Of a DNA stretch of 8,259 nucleotides, positions 1-6,790 are shown piece after piece. The notes beneath the pieces were generated by a model. It did not search any database. It saw only the letters and a list, made by a program, of their open reading frames with translations, and was not told the origin of the DNA. Both the position numbers and the translations under genes were made by a program. Origin of the DNA: an uncultured Clostridia bacterium (GTDB taxonomy: Bacteria > Bacillota > Clostridia > Oscillospirales > Acutalibacteraceae); the NCBI GenBank assembly GCA_944382025.1, contig CALWMQ010000039.1:1-8259 (forward strand). The letters run 5' to 3'. The stretch's first letter is position 1. Each line of letters begins with the position of its first letter.

Positions 1-426
1 TATGTTCATATAAGCGACGCCGTAGGAAATGGTGTTTTCGCTGGCGCCGAACGCCATGAGAAATTCCCGGTTGAAGAGAAGCAGCACCACGGTCAGCAGA
101 ACCGATATGATGATTTGAATGGTGAAACAGTTGCCCAGGGTTTTTTCTGCAGACTCATTATCCCCATTCTCCATAAAAATGGAAGCCCGGGGCGCGCCGC
201 CATAGGCCGCAAAGGCGGCGAAGGCGGTAACAATCATGATCAGCGGCATGCAGACGCCCAGGCCGGTAAGCGCTTTATCCCCGGTTTCCGGGATATGTCC
301 GATATAGATCCGGTCAACAATATTGTAAAGCATATTGATGACCTGGGCCGTGACGGTGGGCAGCGCCAGCCGCAGCAGGAGCCTTCTCAAAGGCTCCTGT
401 CCTAAAAAGTTTTTGTCCTCGCTCAC
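1..426 (-). CDS. MATE-family efflux transporter, N-terminal part (runs off left edge)
   Basis: I read this from the reverse strand: a GTG start at 426-424 opens 142 codons without a stop to the window edge. The product is a membrane protein of the MATE class, which exports drugs or other cations using Na+ or H+ gradients. It begins with a short polar stretch and the segment LRLALPTVTAQVINMLYNIV (residues 19-38), then VDRIYIGH, which matches the start of helix 1 in MepA-like MATE proteins. Further hydrophobic stretches lie at about 57-75 and 101-118, and the PRAS motif at 79-82 fits the loop after helix 2. The start is supported by GAGGGG about 8 bases upstream and by the GTGA overlap with the preceding MarR stop, which implies translational coupling. 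Only about the first third of a usual ~450-residue protein is present. Substrate unknown. Confidence 0.88.
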   Translation of the reverse strand, partial: MSEDKNFLGQEPLRRLLLRLALPTVTAQVINMLYNIVDRIYIGHIPETGDKALTGLGVCMPLIMIVTAFAAFAAYGGAPRASIFMENGDNESAEKTLGNCFTIQIIISVLLTVVLLLFNREFLMAFGASENTISYGVAYMNI

Positions 427-872
427 AGGGAGTCCCCTCTTTCCGTTTCAGTTCGGGTATTTTCCATAATGCGCCTGTTGAAGGAATCAAACAAATCCCG
501 TTCCTGAGAGGAAAACCCTTGAAAAAGCCGATCACGGAACGCTTTTTGAACAATTTCAACCTTTTTCGTAATCGGCTCCGCGGCAGGAAGCAGGAATAGA
601 TGGATCCGCCTGCGATCTTCCCGGTCCGGGCGGCGCTGCAGCAGGGATTTTTGAATCAGGCTCTCTACTGCCTGGGACACATTTCCTTTGGACAGCATCC
701 GCAGTTCCACAATATCAGCCGCGGTATCCTTTCCGGGATTATTGTACAGGAAGCTGATAACTGCCGCCTCCGTAGCGTTCAGGCCATACTCTTCACAGAC
801 CGGTTTGAGCATGACATCGTGCAGACGGATAGTACGGCGTATAGTAGTAAGAAACTCTGTGGCGATCAGCAT
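423..872 (-). CDS. MarR-family transcriptional regulator
   Basis: This is a 149-residue winged-helix regulator of the MarR type, which normally binds DNA as a dimer and is released by a small ligand or by oxidation. Residues 5-30 form an N-terminal dimerisation helix. The helix-turn-helix lies at about 50-78, with recognition-helix residues SKGNVSQAVESLIQK, and the wing is RRPDREDRRRIHL at 80-92, the usual MarR wing pattern with the Asp-Arg pair. The C-terminal helices (100-138) complete the dimer interface. The start ATG has a GGGGGGA Shine-Dalgarno site about 4-5 bases upstream. The gene leads an operon with the MATE exporter, and the inverted repeats in its 5' leader suggest autorepression. 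The inducer is not deducible. Confidence 0.9.
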   Translation of the reverse strand: MLIATEFLTTIRRTIRLHDVMLKPVCEEYGLNATEAAVISFLYNNPGKDTAADIVELRMLSKGNVSQAVESLIQKSLLQRRPDREDRRRIHLFLLPAAEPITKKVEIVQKAFRDRLFQGFSSQERDLFDSFNRRIMENTRTETERGDSL

Positions 873-890
873 GCAATCCCCCCTAAAGAT

Positions 891-928
891 AACTGTTTTT
901 ATAAAAACAGTTTAAATTAAAACTGTTT
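891..928. promoter_or_regulatory. Probable MarR operator: nested inverted repeats with three half-sites
   Basis: A perfect 22-base palindrome occupies 891-912, with arms AACTGTTTTT and AAAAACAGTT around AT. A second inverted repeat uses AAACAGTTT (905-913) and AAACTGTTT (920-928) around a 6-base spacer, so the middle half-site is shared. The two symmetry centres are 15 bases apart. The array covers about +5 to +42 of the predicted transcript, where a bound MarR dimer would block initiation or early elongation. That this MarR binds here is inference from position and symmetry. Confidence 0.65.
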
Positions 929-938
929 CCAAATGAAC

Positions 939-966
939 ATTATAGTCGCTGCAGTACTGATGTCAA
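939..966 (-). promoter_or_regulatory. Consensus sigma-A type promoter of the marR-MATE operon
   Basis: On the minus strand TTGACA (966-961) and TATAAT (944-939) are separated by 16 bases. Both hexamers match the consensus exactly. Transcription would start at about 932, giving a leader of about 60 bases before the MarR ATG at 872. Such a strong promoter makes sense if it is normally held down by a repressor, and the inverted repeats immediately downstream fit that. Confidence 0.8.
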
Positions 967-1050
967 GCGGGGCGGGGGAATCTTCACAATTTGTTTACGG
1001 GTGAGATGCTGTCAGCGGGTATCGGGACAGGCAGAGGCTGAATCATTGCG

Positions 1051-1098
1051 AAAAAGCGGAGCGTTCCGGTGGCAATACCACCAGGAAGCTCCGCTTTT
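1051..1098 (-). terminator. Rho-independent terminator of the glycosyltransferase gene
   Basis: AAAAGCGGAGC (1052-1062) pairs with GCTCCGCTTTT (1088-1098) over 11 bases. Inside it TTCC pairs with GGAA, and GGTGG with CCACC, around a CAATA loop. Read on the minus strand the stem ends in a run of T. It lies about 50 bases after the glycosyltransferase stop codon and separates that gene from the downstream marR operon. Confidence 0.8.
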
Positions 1099-1146
1099 AG
1101 AAGGATATCGGATGTGGGTATTCTTGGGGTACCTTGATCAGGCACT

Positions 1147-2342
1147 TTATACCCACTGGCTTTTTGAGTTGTAGGGCAGGGGGCCGGGCCAGGTTTCGAG
1201 AATTTCGCAATATCTCTTATACGCTTTAGCGACGGCGCCTTCCCAGGATAGATACAGATGCTGGCCGGCATGGCGCCCCACCGTACGGATGGCGTCACGA
1301 TCCTGGCAAGCGTCCAGAAGAACTTGGGCACAGGAGGTGGGATTTTCCTCGGCAAGATAGCCGGACATCTTATGGGAAACCCCTTCGGCGGCGCAGCTCC
1401 CCCGTACCAGGAGGGTAGGGCAGTCACAGGCGGCAGCTTCTTTGACGACGATGCCGGAAGTATCGTAGGTGGAGGGAAACAGGAACATATCCGCCAGGGA
1501 ATAAAATACCCGTAAATATTCCCGGTCATAAATAGCGCCGGTGAAAATGGCATCTTCTTTGAGCCCGCAGTTTTCAGCATATACCCGGATATTCGGGGCG
1601 TCATAGCTGTTTCCACAAAGAAAGCGGTAAACGGTACGCCTTCACCTTTGAGCAGCTTCACACTATCCAGGATCAGCCGGACATTTTTATACCACATCAT
1701 CCGGCCGACAAATAAAAAGACAAACCGATCTTCCGGGACGGCATATTTTTCCCGTAATTCCGCCACCTGTTCCGGCTTGGCCCGGCCGTAGGCAAAATCA
1801 GTCCCGTTTTCCATAACGGTATAGCCGCCTTTGTAACCGATATTGCGCAGGGCTTTGCCGCAGCCTTCCGTCACCACCCAGACTTCGTCAACCGCGTTGA
1901 TGTTATCAAGCAGGAATTTCATAGCGATTTTCCGCATGCCGTCCAAGGGGACGCGTTTAGCGATATCGATGTCAAATTTGGTATGGTATGTCAGTACCGT
2001 AGGGACTCGTGGACGATGATTGACGTTGGCGGCCAGCACCGAGGAAGCGAAAGGGGCGTGAACATGGATCAGGTCAAATTTCTTTTTCCGCAGTTTGATC
2101 AGGGTATCGGGATTAAAGGGGTTGCCCGCCCGATAACCGATACGGCTATCCAAAGGAATAGACTGATAGCGGAATACCTCGAAGGGATAGGCGTCCACCG
2201 CCCCCTTATATTTTGGGGTAACTACCGTCACATCGCAGTGGTTCTGGTGGAGGATGGCGGCATAATTTTTGACTGTCTGGGCCACACCGTCGATGGTGGG
2301 AGGGAAAGAATCGTTAAAGAGGCCGATTTTCAGTCGTTCCAT
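1147..2342 (-). pseudogene. Family-4 glycosyltransferase (GT-B fold), frameshifted
   Basis: The ATG at 2342, with AAGGAG about 10 bases upstream, starts a product opening MERLKIGLFNDSFPPTIDGV, the typical start of GT4 enzymes such as diacylglycerol or mannosyl transferases. HVHAPFASS (93-101), TYHTKFD (118-124) and FVGRMMWYKN (211-220) follow the family order. At residue 243 (GTGGAAAC, 1616-1609) the frame breaks. Adding one G gives GTG GGA AAC and continues through NSYDAPNIRVYAENCGL and FPSTYDTSGIVVKEA to a stop at 1147. The last motif is the GT4 donor-site EX7E region, with Asp in place of the first Glu. The repaired length is 398 residues, normal for the family. Unrepaired, the protein loses its nucleotide-sugar half. 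An in-frame extension upstream to 2534 has no ribosome site and is probably not coding. It could be a true mutation or a sequencing error. Acceptor unknown. Confidence 0.85.
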
Positions 2343-2409
2343 GAAACTGTTACTCCTTCTGCAAAGCGGAGGGCCCTTGGCCGCAGTAGCCGCTGTTTTG
2401 GCTGGTACT

Positions 2410-2438
2410 ATTTTACTATGGATTTCTGTCACGTTCAA
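2410..2438 (-). promoter_or_regulatory. Promoter of the glycosyltransferase gene
   Basis: On the minus strand TTGAAC (2438-2433) and TAAAAT (2415-2410) have 17-base spacing, close to consensus. Transcription would start near 2403, about 60 bases before the ATG at 2342. It supports placing the start at 2342, because the in-frame extension to 2534 would begin upstream of this promoter. Confidence 0.6.
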
Positions 2439-2535
2439 GTAGAGAATTTCAGTAGAATTTCTTAAGGCCGGTATAAGGATGGACCAGACGTCCAAAATAT
2501 ACGTCCAAAATTTTACCGAAAATTTATAAAACATC

Positions 2536-2564
2536 TTTTCTCCAGGTCAGGAATACGATATAAT
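2536..2564 (+). promoter_or_regulatory. Candidate hprK promoter
   Basis: A consensus TATAAT lies at 2559-2564. Seventeen bases upstream is only TTTTCT (2536-2541), a poor -35 with three matches, so the promoter may be weak or activator-dependent. The predicted start near 2571 leaves a leader of about 100 bases before hprK. Confidence 0.45.
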
Positions 2565-2573
2565 AGTAAGGAA

Positions 2574-2601
2574 GATCCTGGCCTGACAGGCTGCCGGGAT
2601 C
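2574..2601 (+). other. Stem-loop at the 5' end of the hprK leader
   Basis: GATCCTGGC (2574-2582) pairs with GCCGGGATC (2593-2601) over nine positions, one of them a G-U pair, around a 10-base loop. It would sit within a few bases of the predicted transcript start. No T run follows, so it is not an intrinsic terminator. A 5'-end stabilising structure is one possible role. Confidence 0.4.
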
Positions 2602-2670
2602 TGAGTTGTGTGTTGCCCTGCCTGGGCTGAAAACAGTCTCATTCCGTGCGTAAAGAAAGGGGACAACCTT

Positions 2671-3639
2671 ATGGCAAAAACCTATTCCGTGGCTCTGTCA
2701 AAGGTCATCAAGGAGTTAGCTCTGGAAACGGTGTATATGCCATCAGATCCGGACGGGCTTCTGGTCATGTGCAGCGATGTCAACCGGCCTGGTTTGGCCC
2801 TGTCAGGGTACTTTGAATACTTTGACAATGACCGGATCCAAGTCCTTGGAAAAAGCGAACATGGTTTTTTGAGCGATCTGGATCCGGAACTGCGTGCCAA
2901 ACGCTTCCGGCAGCTGGGAGAACATCATCCCCCAGCGGTGGTGGTTACCCGAAAGCTGGAAATTCTGCCCGAACTGCTGGAGGCATGCCGGCAATATCAG
3001 GTGCCGCTGCTGCATTCCGCCGATACCACCTCTAGCTTTATGGCGGCCCTCATCGCGTTCCTTAACGTGGAATTGGCTCCCCGGGTCACTCGCCACGGCG
3101 TGTTTGTAGAGGTGTACGGCGAAGGTATCCTGCTGGCAGGGGACAGCGGGGTTGGAAAAAGCGAAACCGCTATTGAACTGGTTAAACGAGGCCATCGGCT
3201 GATCGCTGATGACGCGGTGGAGATCCGTCGGGTTTCCGCCAAGACGCTGGTCGGATCCGCTCCAGACAACATCCGCCATTTTATTGAACTGCGGGGTATC
3301 GGCATTGTCAACGCCCGCCGGATTTTCGGTATGGGCGCCGTTAAGGTGACGGAGAAGATCGATATGGTGATCCAGCTGGAGCCCTGGGATAACGAAAAGG
3401 TGTATGACCGGATGGGACTGGACAACCAATACGCCGATATTCTGGGGATTACGGTGCCGATGCTGACGATCCCCGTCAAACCCGGACGGAATCTGGCCAT
3501 TATCATTGAAGTGGCGGCCATGAATAACCGGCAGAAAAAGATGGGCTACAACGCGGCCCAGGAATTGATGCATAACCTGGGGATGGATGATCAGGCGCCG
3601 CCTCCCCCCGAGGTACAGACCGAGTGGGAGCAATATTGA
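2671..3639 (+). CDS. hprK: HPr kinase/phosphorylase
   Basis: HprK phosphorylates the PTS carrier HPr on its regulatory serine with ATP or pyrophosphate, and removes that phosphate by phosphorolysis. It thereby sets carbon catabolite repression through CcpA. The 322-residue length is typical. The N-terminal domain covers about 1-130. The catalytic domain starts near HGVFVEVYGEGIL (142-154), with the conserved His, then the P-loop GDSGVGKS (157-164), DDAVEI with paired Asp (180-185), and the family signature ELRGIGIVNARRIFG (206-220). NRQKKMGYNAAQE at 286-298 is the usual C-terminal helix region. I chose ATG 2671 because AAAGGGG lies 8 bases upstream and MAKTYSV matches the family start; an in-frame ATG-less extension to 2608 lacks a site. 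The tail after ~305 is Pro-rich and divergent. The frame is intact. Confidence 0.97.
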   Translation: MAKTYSVALSKVIKELALETVYMPSDPDGLLVMCSDVNRPGLALSGYFEYFDNDRIQVLGKSEHGFLSDLDPELRAKRFRQLGEHHPPAVVVTRKLEILPELLEACRQYQVPLLHSADTTSSFMAALIAFLNVELAPRVTRHGVFVEVYGEGILLAGDSGVGKSETAIELVKRGHRLIADDAVEIRRVSAKTLVGSAPDNIRHFIELRGIGIVNARRIFGMGAVKVTEKIDMVIQLEPWDNEKVYDRMGLDNQYADILGITVPMLTIPVKPGRNLAIIIEVAAMNNRQKKMGYNAAQELMHNLGMDDQAPPPPEVQTEWEQY

Positions 3640-3798
3640 CCGTGCCCGCTCAGCCAATATACAACGGCGCCGGATGACCTGGGATTTTTACTGGCCGATT
3701 TTCACCAGCCCTGGAGTCGCAGTGCTTTTGTCCGGATCTGGCGGCTGGCAACAGGCGGCGAACCCTGGCTGGGCTTGGGAGTGAAGCAAGTCTGAACG

Positions 3799-3888
3799 GG
3801 CGGCCTGTCTCGAGCAGACGCTGGGAATCTTCCCGTAGACTGGCCGCCAACGGATATAGGGAATGTGACACGGATTCCCCTATTTCCG
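3799..3888 (+). other. Cluster of inverted repeats in the hprK-PHP gap
   Basis: GGCGGCC (3799-3805) can pair with GGCCGCC (3842-3848). Inside are two small hairpins: GTCT/AGAC (3807-3819) and GGGA/TCCC (3823-3834), giving a three-way junction. A second hairpin pairs CGGA and ATAGGGAA (3851-3863) with TTCCCCTAT and TCCG (3875-3888), with one T-T mismatch and one bulged C. Neither ends in a T run. They could be a leader or processing structure for the downstream genes. They overlap the possible decayed gene, so only one reading may be right. Confidence 0.3.
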
Positions 3889-3950
3889 AGCGGTTTGCGA
3901 GGGCGGATGGTTTAACCCATGGCTTTTATCCTGATCATGTCCTTGCCGCT

Positions 3951-3965
3951 AAAAAAAAAAAAAAA
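3951..3965 (+). repeat. Run of 15 A directly before the PHP gene ribosome site
   Basis: Fifteen consecutive A residues are followed at once by GGAAG, the ribosome-binding site of the PHP gene. Tracts this long are prone to slippage in replication and transcription. A change of length would alter the region around the ribosome site but not the PHP reading frame from its own ATG. Confidence 0.85.
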
Positions 3966-3978
3966 GGAAGTACACAAA

Positions 3979-4707
3979 ATGAGTTATTCTTTATCCATAG
4001 CAGCTGATCTCCACTGCCATACAGTGGCATCGGATCACGCATACAGCACCGTCACCGAATTGGCCCAGGCCGCGGCGGCTAGGGGGCTGCTGGCGATCGG
4101 CTGTACCGATCATGGTGTGGGGATTTCTGATTCCCCCCACATCTGGCATTTTGAAAATCTGCATATCCTTCCAGACCATATCGCCGGCGTACGGGTGCTC
4201 CAGGGTGTGGAAGCCAATGTCATGGACTATACCGGCGCTCTGGATATGCCGGACAGCGTTCTGGACCGGCTTCAGGTGGTTATCGCTTCCATGCATCGGG
4301 GGGTTCTCCGGGAAGGAACGGAAGAGGAAGCTACTGCGGCCTGGCTGGCCATCGCGGAGAATCCCCGAGTGGATATGATCGGCCATTCCGGTACTCCCGC
4401 TTACCGTTATGACTATGAGCGGGTGATTCCGGTGTTCGGGAAAACAGGAAAAATTGTGGAGATCAATGACAATACTTTCGGTGCCCGGAGCAGTTCCGCG
4501 GAAAATTGCCGTACCATTGCGGCCCTATGCAAAAAGTACAGGGTACGGGTTATGATCAATTCCGATGCCCACTATCATGAACAGGTGGGGCGATTTCCCC
4601 GGTGCCTGCGGATGCTGGAGGAACTGGATTTCCCCCCGGAACTGGTGGTAAACGGCAGCCGGGAGAATTTTGAACGTTTTCTGTCTGAAAAAGGCCTGAG
4701 CCTTTAA
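3979..4707 (+). CDS. PHP-domain metal-dependent phosphatase-like protein (YcdX type)
   Basis: The 242-residue protein is a single PHP domain, a barrel that holds three metal ions and hydrolyses phosphate esters. All nine expected ligands are visible: H12 and H14 in DLHCHT, H20, H45 in TDHG, E78 in GVEAN, H106 in MHRG, H136 in GHSG, and D196 and H198 in INSDAHY. Their spacing matches the ligands known for E. coli YcdX. Family members have been reported as alkaline-active phosphatases; the true substrate here is unknown. ATG 3979 is preferred because GGAAG lies 8 bases upstream; an ATG at 3919 in the same frame would run through the poly-A tract as a lysine run and has no ribosome site. The ROK kinase starts about 40 bases downstream, so the two are probably co-transcribed. 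Confidence 0.9.
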   Translation: MSYSLSIAADLHCHTVASDHAYSTVTELAQAAAARGLLAIGCTDHGVGISDSPHIWHFENLHILPDHIAGVRVLQGVEANVMDYTGALDMPDSVLDRLQVVIASMHRGVLREGTEEEATAAWLAIAENPRVDMIGHSGTPAYRYDYERVIPVFGKTGKIVEINDNTFGARSSSAENCRTIAALCKKYRVRVMINSDAHYHEQVGRFPRCLRMLEELDFPPELVVNGSRENFERFLSEKGLSL

Positions 4708-4746
4708 ACATACAGCAAGCACAATAAAGTATATGGAGGAACAATG

Positions 4747-5697
4747 ATGTACAGAATCGGTATTGACTTAGGCGGCACCAATATTGTGGCGGGCGTTGTG
4801 GACGATAACTTCCACATTGTGGCGACAGCCAAATGTAAGACCAATATGCCCCGTCCGGCGGAGGAAATTATGGATGATATGGCGGCGATGTGCCGTCAGG
4901 CGGTCGCGGAAGCGGGTATTTCCATGGAAGATGTGGCATATGTGGGAATCGGCAGTCCCGGTACCTGCAATCCGGAAACCGGCATCATCGAATACGCCAA
5001 TAACCTGCGGTTTGAAAATGTTCCTATGTGCGCGTATATGCATGAAAAACTGGGAAAAGACATATATATTGAGAACGACGCCAACGCGGCGGCGTTAGGG
5101 GAAGCCCTGGCTGGGGCGGCCAAAGGCGCTCAAAGCTGTGTATGCATTACATTGGGTACCGGTGTAGGCAGCGGTATTATTATCGATGGGAAGATTTATG
5201 GCGGCTTCAATTTCGCCGGGGCGGAGCTGGGACATATTGTCATCAATGTGGACGGGGAACTCTGTACCTGCGGTCGCAACGGGTGCTGGGAAGCCTATGC
5301 TTCCGCCACTGCCCTGATCCGCCAGACCCGCCGGGCGATGCGTGCCCATCCGGAGAGCGTTATGTGGAAAATCGCCGGAAACGAGGATAAAGTGGATGGA
5401 CGTACCGCCTTTGACGCCATGCGTCAGGGAGATACGGCGGCTAAAGAAGTGGTGGACACCTACATTAAATATATTGCCACCGGCCTTGTCAACGTAATCA
5501 ATATCTTCCAGCCGGAGGTATTGTGCATTGGCGGGGGGATCTGTAAGGAAGGGGATACCTTGCTGGTTCCGCTCCAGGCCCACATCGACCGGGAGCACTA
5601 CAGCAAATTCAGCAGCCATCAAACCCGGCTGTGTGTTGCCACTCTGGGGAACGACGCGGGCATTATCGGAGCCGCATTTCTGCGGGATGCCAAGTAA
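4747..5697 (+). CDS. glcK: ROK-family glucokinase
   Basis: This is a sugar kinase of the ROK family, most likely making glucose-6-phosphate from glucose and ATP in the cytoplasm. Residues count from ATG 4747. DLGGTN (7-12) is the phosphate-binding loop. ENDANAA contains the catalytic Asp at 111. LGTGVGSG (136-143) is the second ATP loop. ELGH gives zinc ligand H163, and CTCGRNGCWE gives zinc ligands C173, C175 and C180, the ROK zinc motif. GGG near 262-264 closes the ATP site. Length is 316 residues, normal for the family. Two ATG codons are adjacent: GGAGGA lies 3 bases before 4744 but 6 before 4747, so 4747 is preferred, though 4744 is possible. Members with this sequence pattern are usually glucokinases, but N-acetylmannosamine or fructose kinases share the fold. 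Confidence 0.92.
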   Translation: MYRIGIDLGGTNIVAGVVDDNFHIVATAKCKTNMPRPAEEIMDDMAAMCRQAVAEAGISMEDVAYVGIGSPGTCNPETGIIEYANNLRFENVPMCAYMHEKLGKDIYIENDANAAALGEALAGAAKGAQSCVCITLGTGVGSGIIIDGKIYGGFNFAGAELGHIVINVDGELCTCGRNGCWEAYASATALIRQTRRAMRAHPESVMWKIAGNEDKVDGRTAFDAMRQGDTAAKEVVDTYIKYIATGLVNVINIFQPEVLCIGGGICKEGDTLLVPLQAHIDREHYSKFSSHQTRLCVATLGNDAGIIGAAFLRDAK

Positions 5698-5854
5698 CGT
5701 TTCAGAGCACGTCAGCCTCCGGCCAGTGCCGTGTTTGCCGCATGGATGTGGATGGCTTGACCTGCGGCCGGCAGGCCTTTGCCCGGAAAATATGAAAATT
5801 TGTACTGCTTTGGTTTTTTGAATACACCGTATTTTTCAGTAAAGGGGAATGGGT

Positions 5855-6772
5855 GTGGAGTATACACAGCTGGCGATGGAATTGCGCGGCAGGGGCTGTA
5901 TGGTGCTGGAGCGGGAACCCATGGCCGCCCATACCTCCTTTAAAATCGGCGGCCCGGCAGACCTGTTGGTAACCGCTCCGGACGAGAACGCCGCAGCAGC
6001 GGCATTTTCTCTCTGCCGGGAGCGGGATGTGCCCGTGATGCTGGTGGGTAACGGTACCAATCTCCTGGTCAGCGACGGGGGAATTGAAGGAGTGGTCCTC
6101 CGGCTGGAGGCTGGGGAGGAACCCGGTCTCCAGCCGGATGGCTGTACCATACACTGTTCCGCTGGTTACTCAGTTAAGCGCCTGTGCCTGTTCGCGCGGG
6201 ATCACGGTCTGGCAGGACTGGAATTCGCCTACGGCATCCCCGGTACGGTAGGAGGCGGCGTATTCATGAACGCGGGTGCCTACGGAGGCCAGATGGCGGA
6301 TGTGCTTCTGTCAGTCCGGCTGATGGACCGTTATGGACGAATACGGGAGATTCCAGCGGAGGCGTTGGATTTAGGTTACCGCCACAGCACTTTGATGGAG
6401 ACCGGGGAAGCCGTGCTGTCCGCCGCTTTCCAGTTAAAGCCGGACAGCCGGACGGCTATCGCGGGACGTATGGAGGATTTCATGGGCCGCCGGAAGGAAA
6501 AGCAGCCTTTGGAGTATCCCAGCGCCGGCAGCTTTTTCAAACGTCCTCCCGGCAATTTCGCCGGCACGCTGATTGAGCGGGCCGGCCTGAAAGGCTTGGC
6601 TGTTGGCGGCGCCCGGGTCAGTGAAAAACACGCCGGTTTTATTATTAATACGGGCGGTGCCACCTGCCGGGATGTGCTGGAACTGTGCAGACAGGTACAG
6701 CGACGGGTATTTGACCGGGATGGTGTCTGGCTGGAGCCGGAAGTCCGTCCGGTGGGACGGGAAATGGAATAA
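5855..6772 (+). CDS. murB: UDP-N-acetylenolpyruvoylglucosamine reductase
   Basis: MurB uses FAD and NADPH to reduce UDP-GlcNAc-enolpyruvate to UDP-MurNAc, the second committed step of peptidoglycan synthesis. The FAD-binding domain shows FKIGGPADLLV (29-39), GNGTNLLVSDGG (65-76) and GIPGTVGGGVFMNAGAYG (127-144). Catalytic residues are R176 in YRHS, S226 in SAGSFF and E295 in LEPEVRPVG. The ~305-residue length and lack of the extra tyrosine loop fit type II MurB of Gram-positives. The start is uncertain: ATG 5849 lies only one base after AAAGGGG (5841-5847), too close, whereas in-frame GTG 5855 lies 7 bases after it, the spacing also used by hprK. The 150-base gap before the gene has no clear promoter or terminator. 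rapZ follows after 81 bases. Confidence 0.95.
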   Translation: MEYTQLAMELRGRGCMVLEREPMAAHTSFKIGGPADLLVTAPDENAAAAAFSLCRERDVPVMLVGNGTNLLVSDGGIEGVVLRLEAGEEPGLQPDGCTIHCSAGYSVKRLCLFARDHGLAGLEFAYGIPGTVGGGVFMNAGAYGGQMADVLLSVRLMDRYGRIREIPAEALDLGYRHSTLMETGEAVLSAAFQLKPDSRTAIAGRMEDFMGRRKEKQPLEYPSAGSFFKRPPGNFAGTLIERAGLKGLAVGGARVSEKHAGFIINTGGATCRDVLELCRQVQRRVFDRDGVWLEPEVRPVGREME

Positions 6773-6790
6773 TACGGAAGTGGTTCCAGC

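Larger units (their letters stand above)
2343..2670. other. Divergent intergenic region between glycosyltransferase and hprK
   Basis: This 328-base gap separates a minus-strand gene from a plus-strand gene. I see no convincing coding sequence in it. It holds the glycosyltransferase promoter, a candidate hprK promoter and a stem-loop in the hprK leader. An imperfect 10-base inverted repeat (CCAGGTCAGG at 2543-2552 and CCTGGCCTGA at 2577-2586, 8 of 10 complementary) flanks the candidate hprK -10 box and could be a regulator site, but this is weak. I found no convincing catabolite-responsive element. Confidence 0.6.
3642..3965 (+). pseudogene. Possible decayed small gene in the hprK-PHP gap
   Basis: The gap of 339 bases after hprK has no intact gene, but it reads like protein if three single extra bases are skipped. 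GTG at 3642 (GGGAG 11 bases upstream) gives VPAQPIYN. Skipping one G near 3666 gives PDDLGFLLADFHQPWSRSAF, and RIWRLATGGEPWLGLGVKQV follows. Skipping T3793, which creates a TGA, gives ERAACLEQTLGIFP. Skipping T3836, which creates a TAG, gives RLAANGYRECDTDSPISERF and ARADGLTHGFYPDHVLAAK up to the poly-A run. That is roughly 105 residues with no family I recognise. Stitching frames in a G+C-rich region can mislead, so this is tentative. Inverted repeats in the same stretch offer an RNA alternative. Confidence 0.3.

Noticed and set aside
1609..1622. Programmed -1 frameshift in the glycosyltransferase
   Set aside because: There is no slippery heptamer of the X XXY YYZ type at the junction, and GT4 enzymes are not known to use recoding.
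2343..2534. In-frame N-terminal extension of the glycosyltransferase to an ATG at 2534
   Set aside because: No ribosome site, not family-like in sequence, and it would start upstream of the good TTGAAC/TAAAAT promoter at 2438-2410.
2803..3657. Long open frame on the minus strand opposite hprK
   Set aside because: It is a codon-bias shadow of hprK: no family-like motifs, and rich in His, Gln and Pro as expected from antisense translation.
5762..5776. Small hairpin CCTGC-GGCCG-GCAGG between glcK and murB as a terminator
   Set aside because: Only five pairs and no T run; it would not terminate transcription.
5687..5821. Small plus-strand reading frame of 44 codons after glcK
   Set aside because: No ribosome site and no protein-like pattern; it overlaps the glcK end in another frame.
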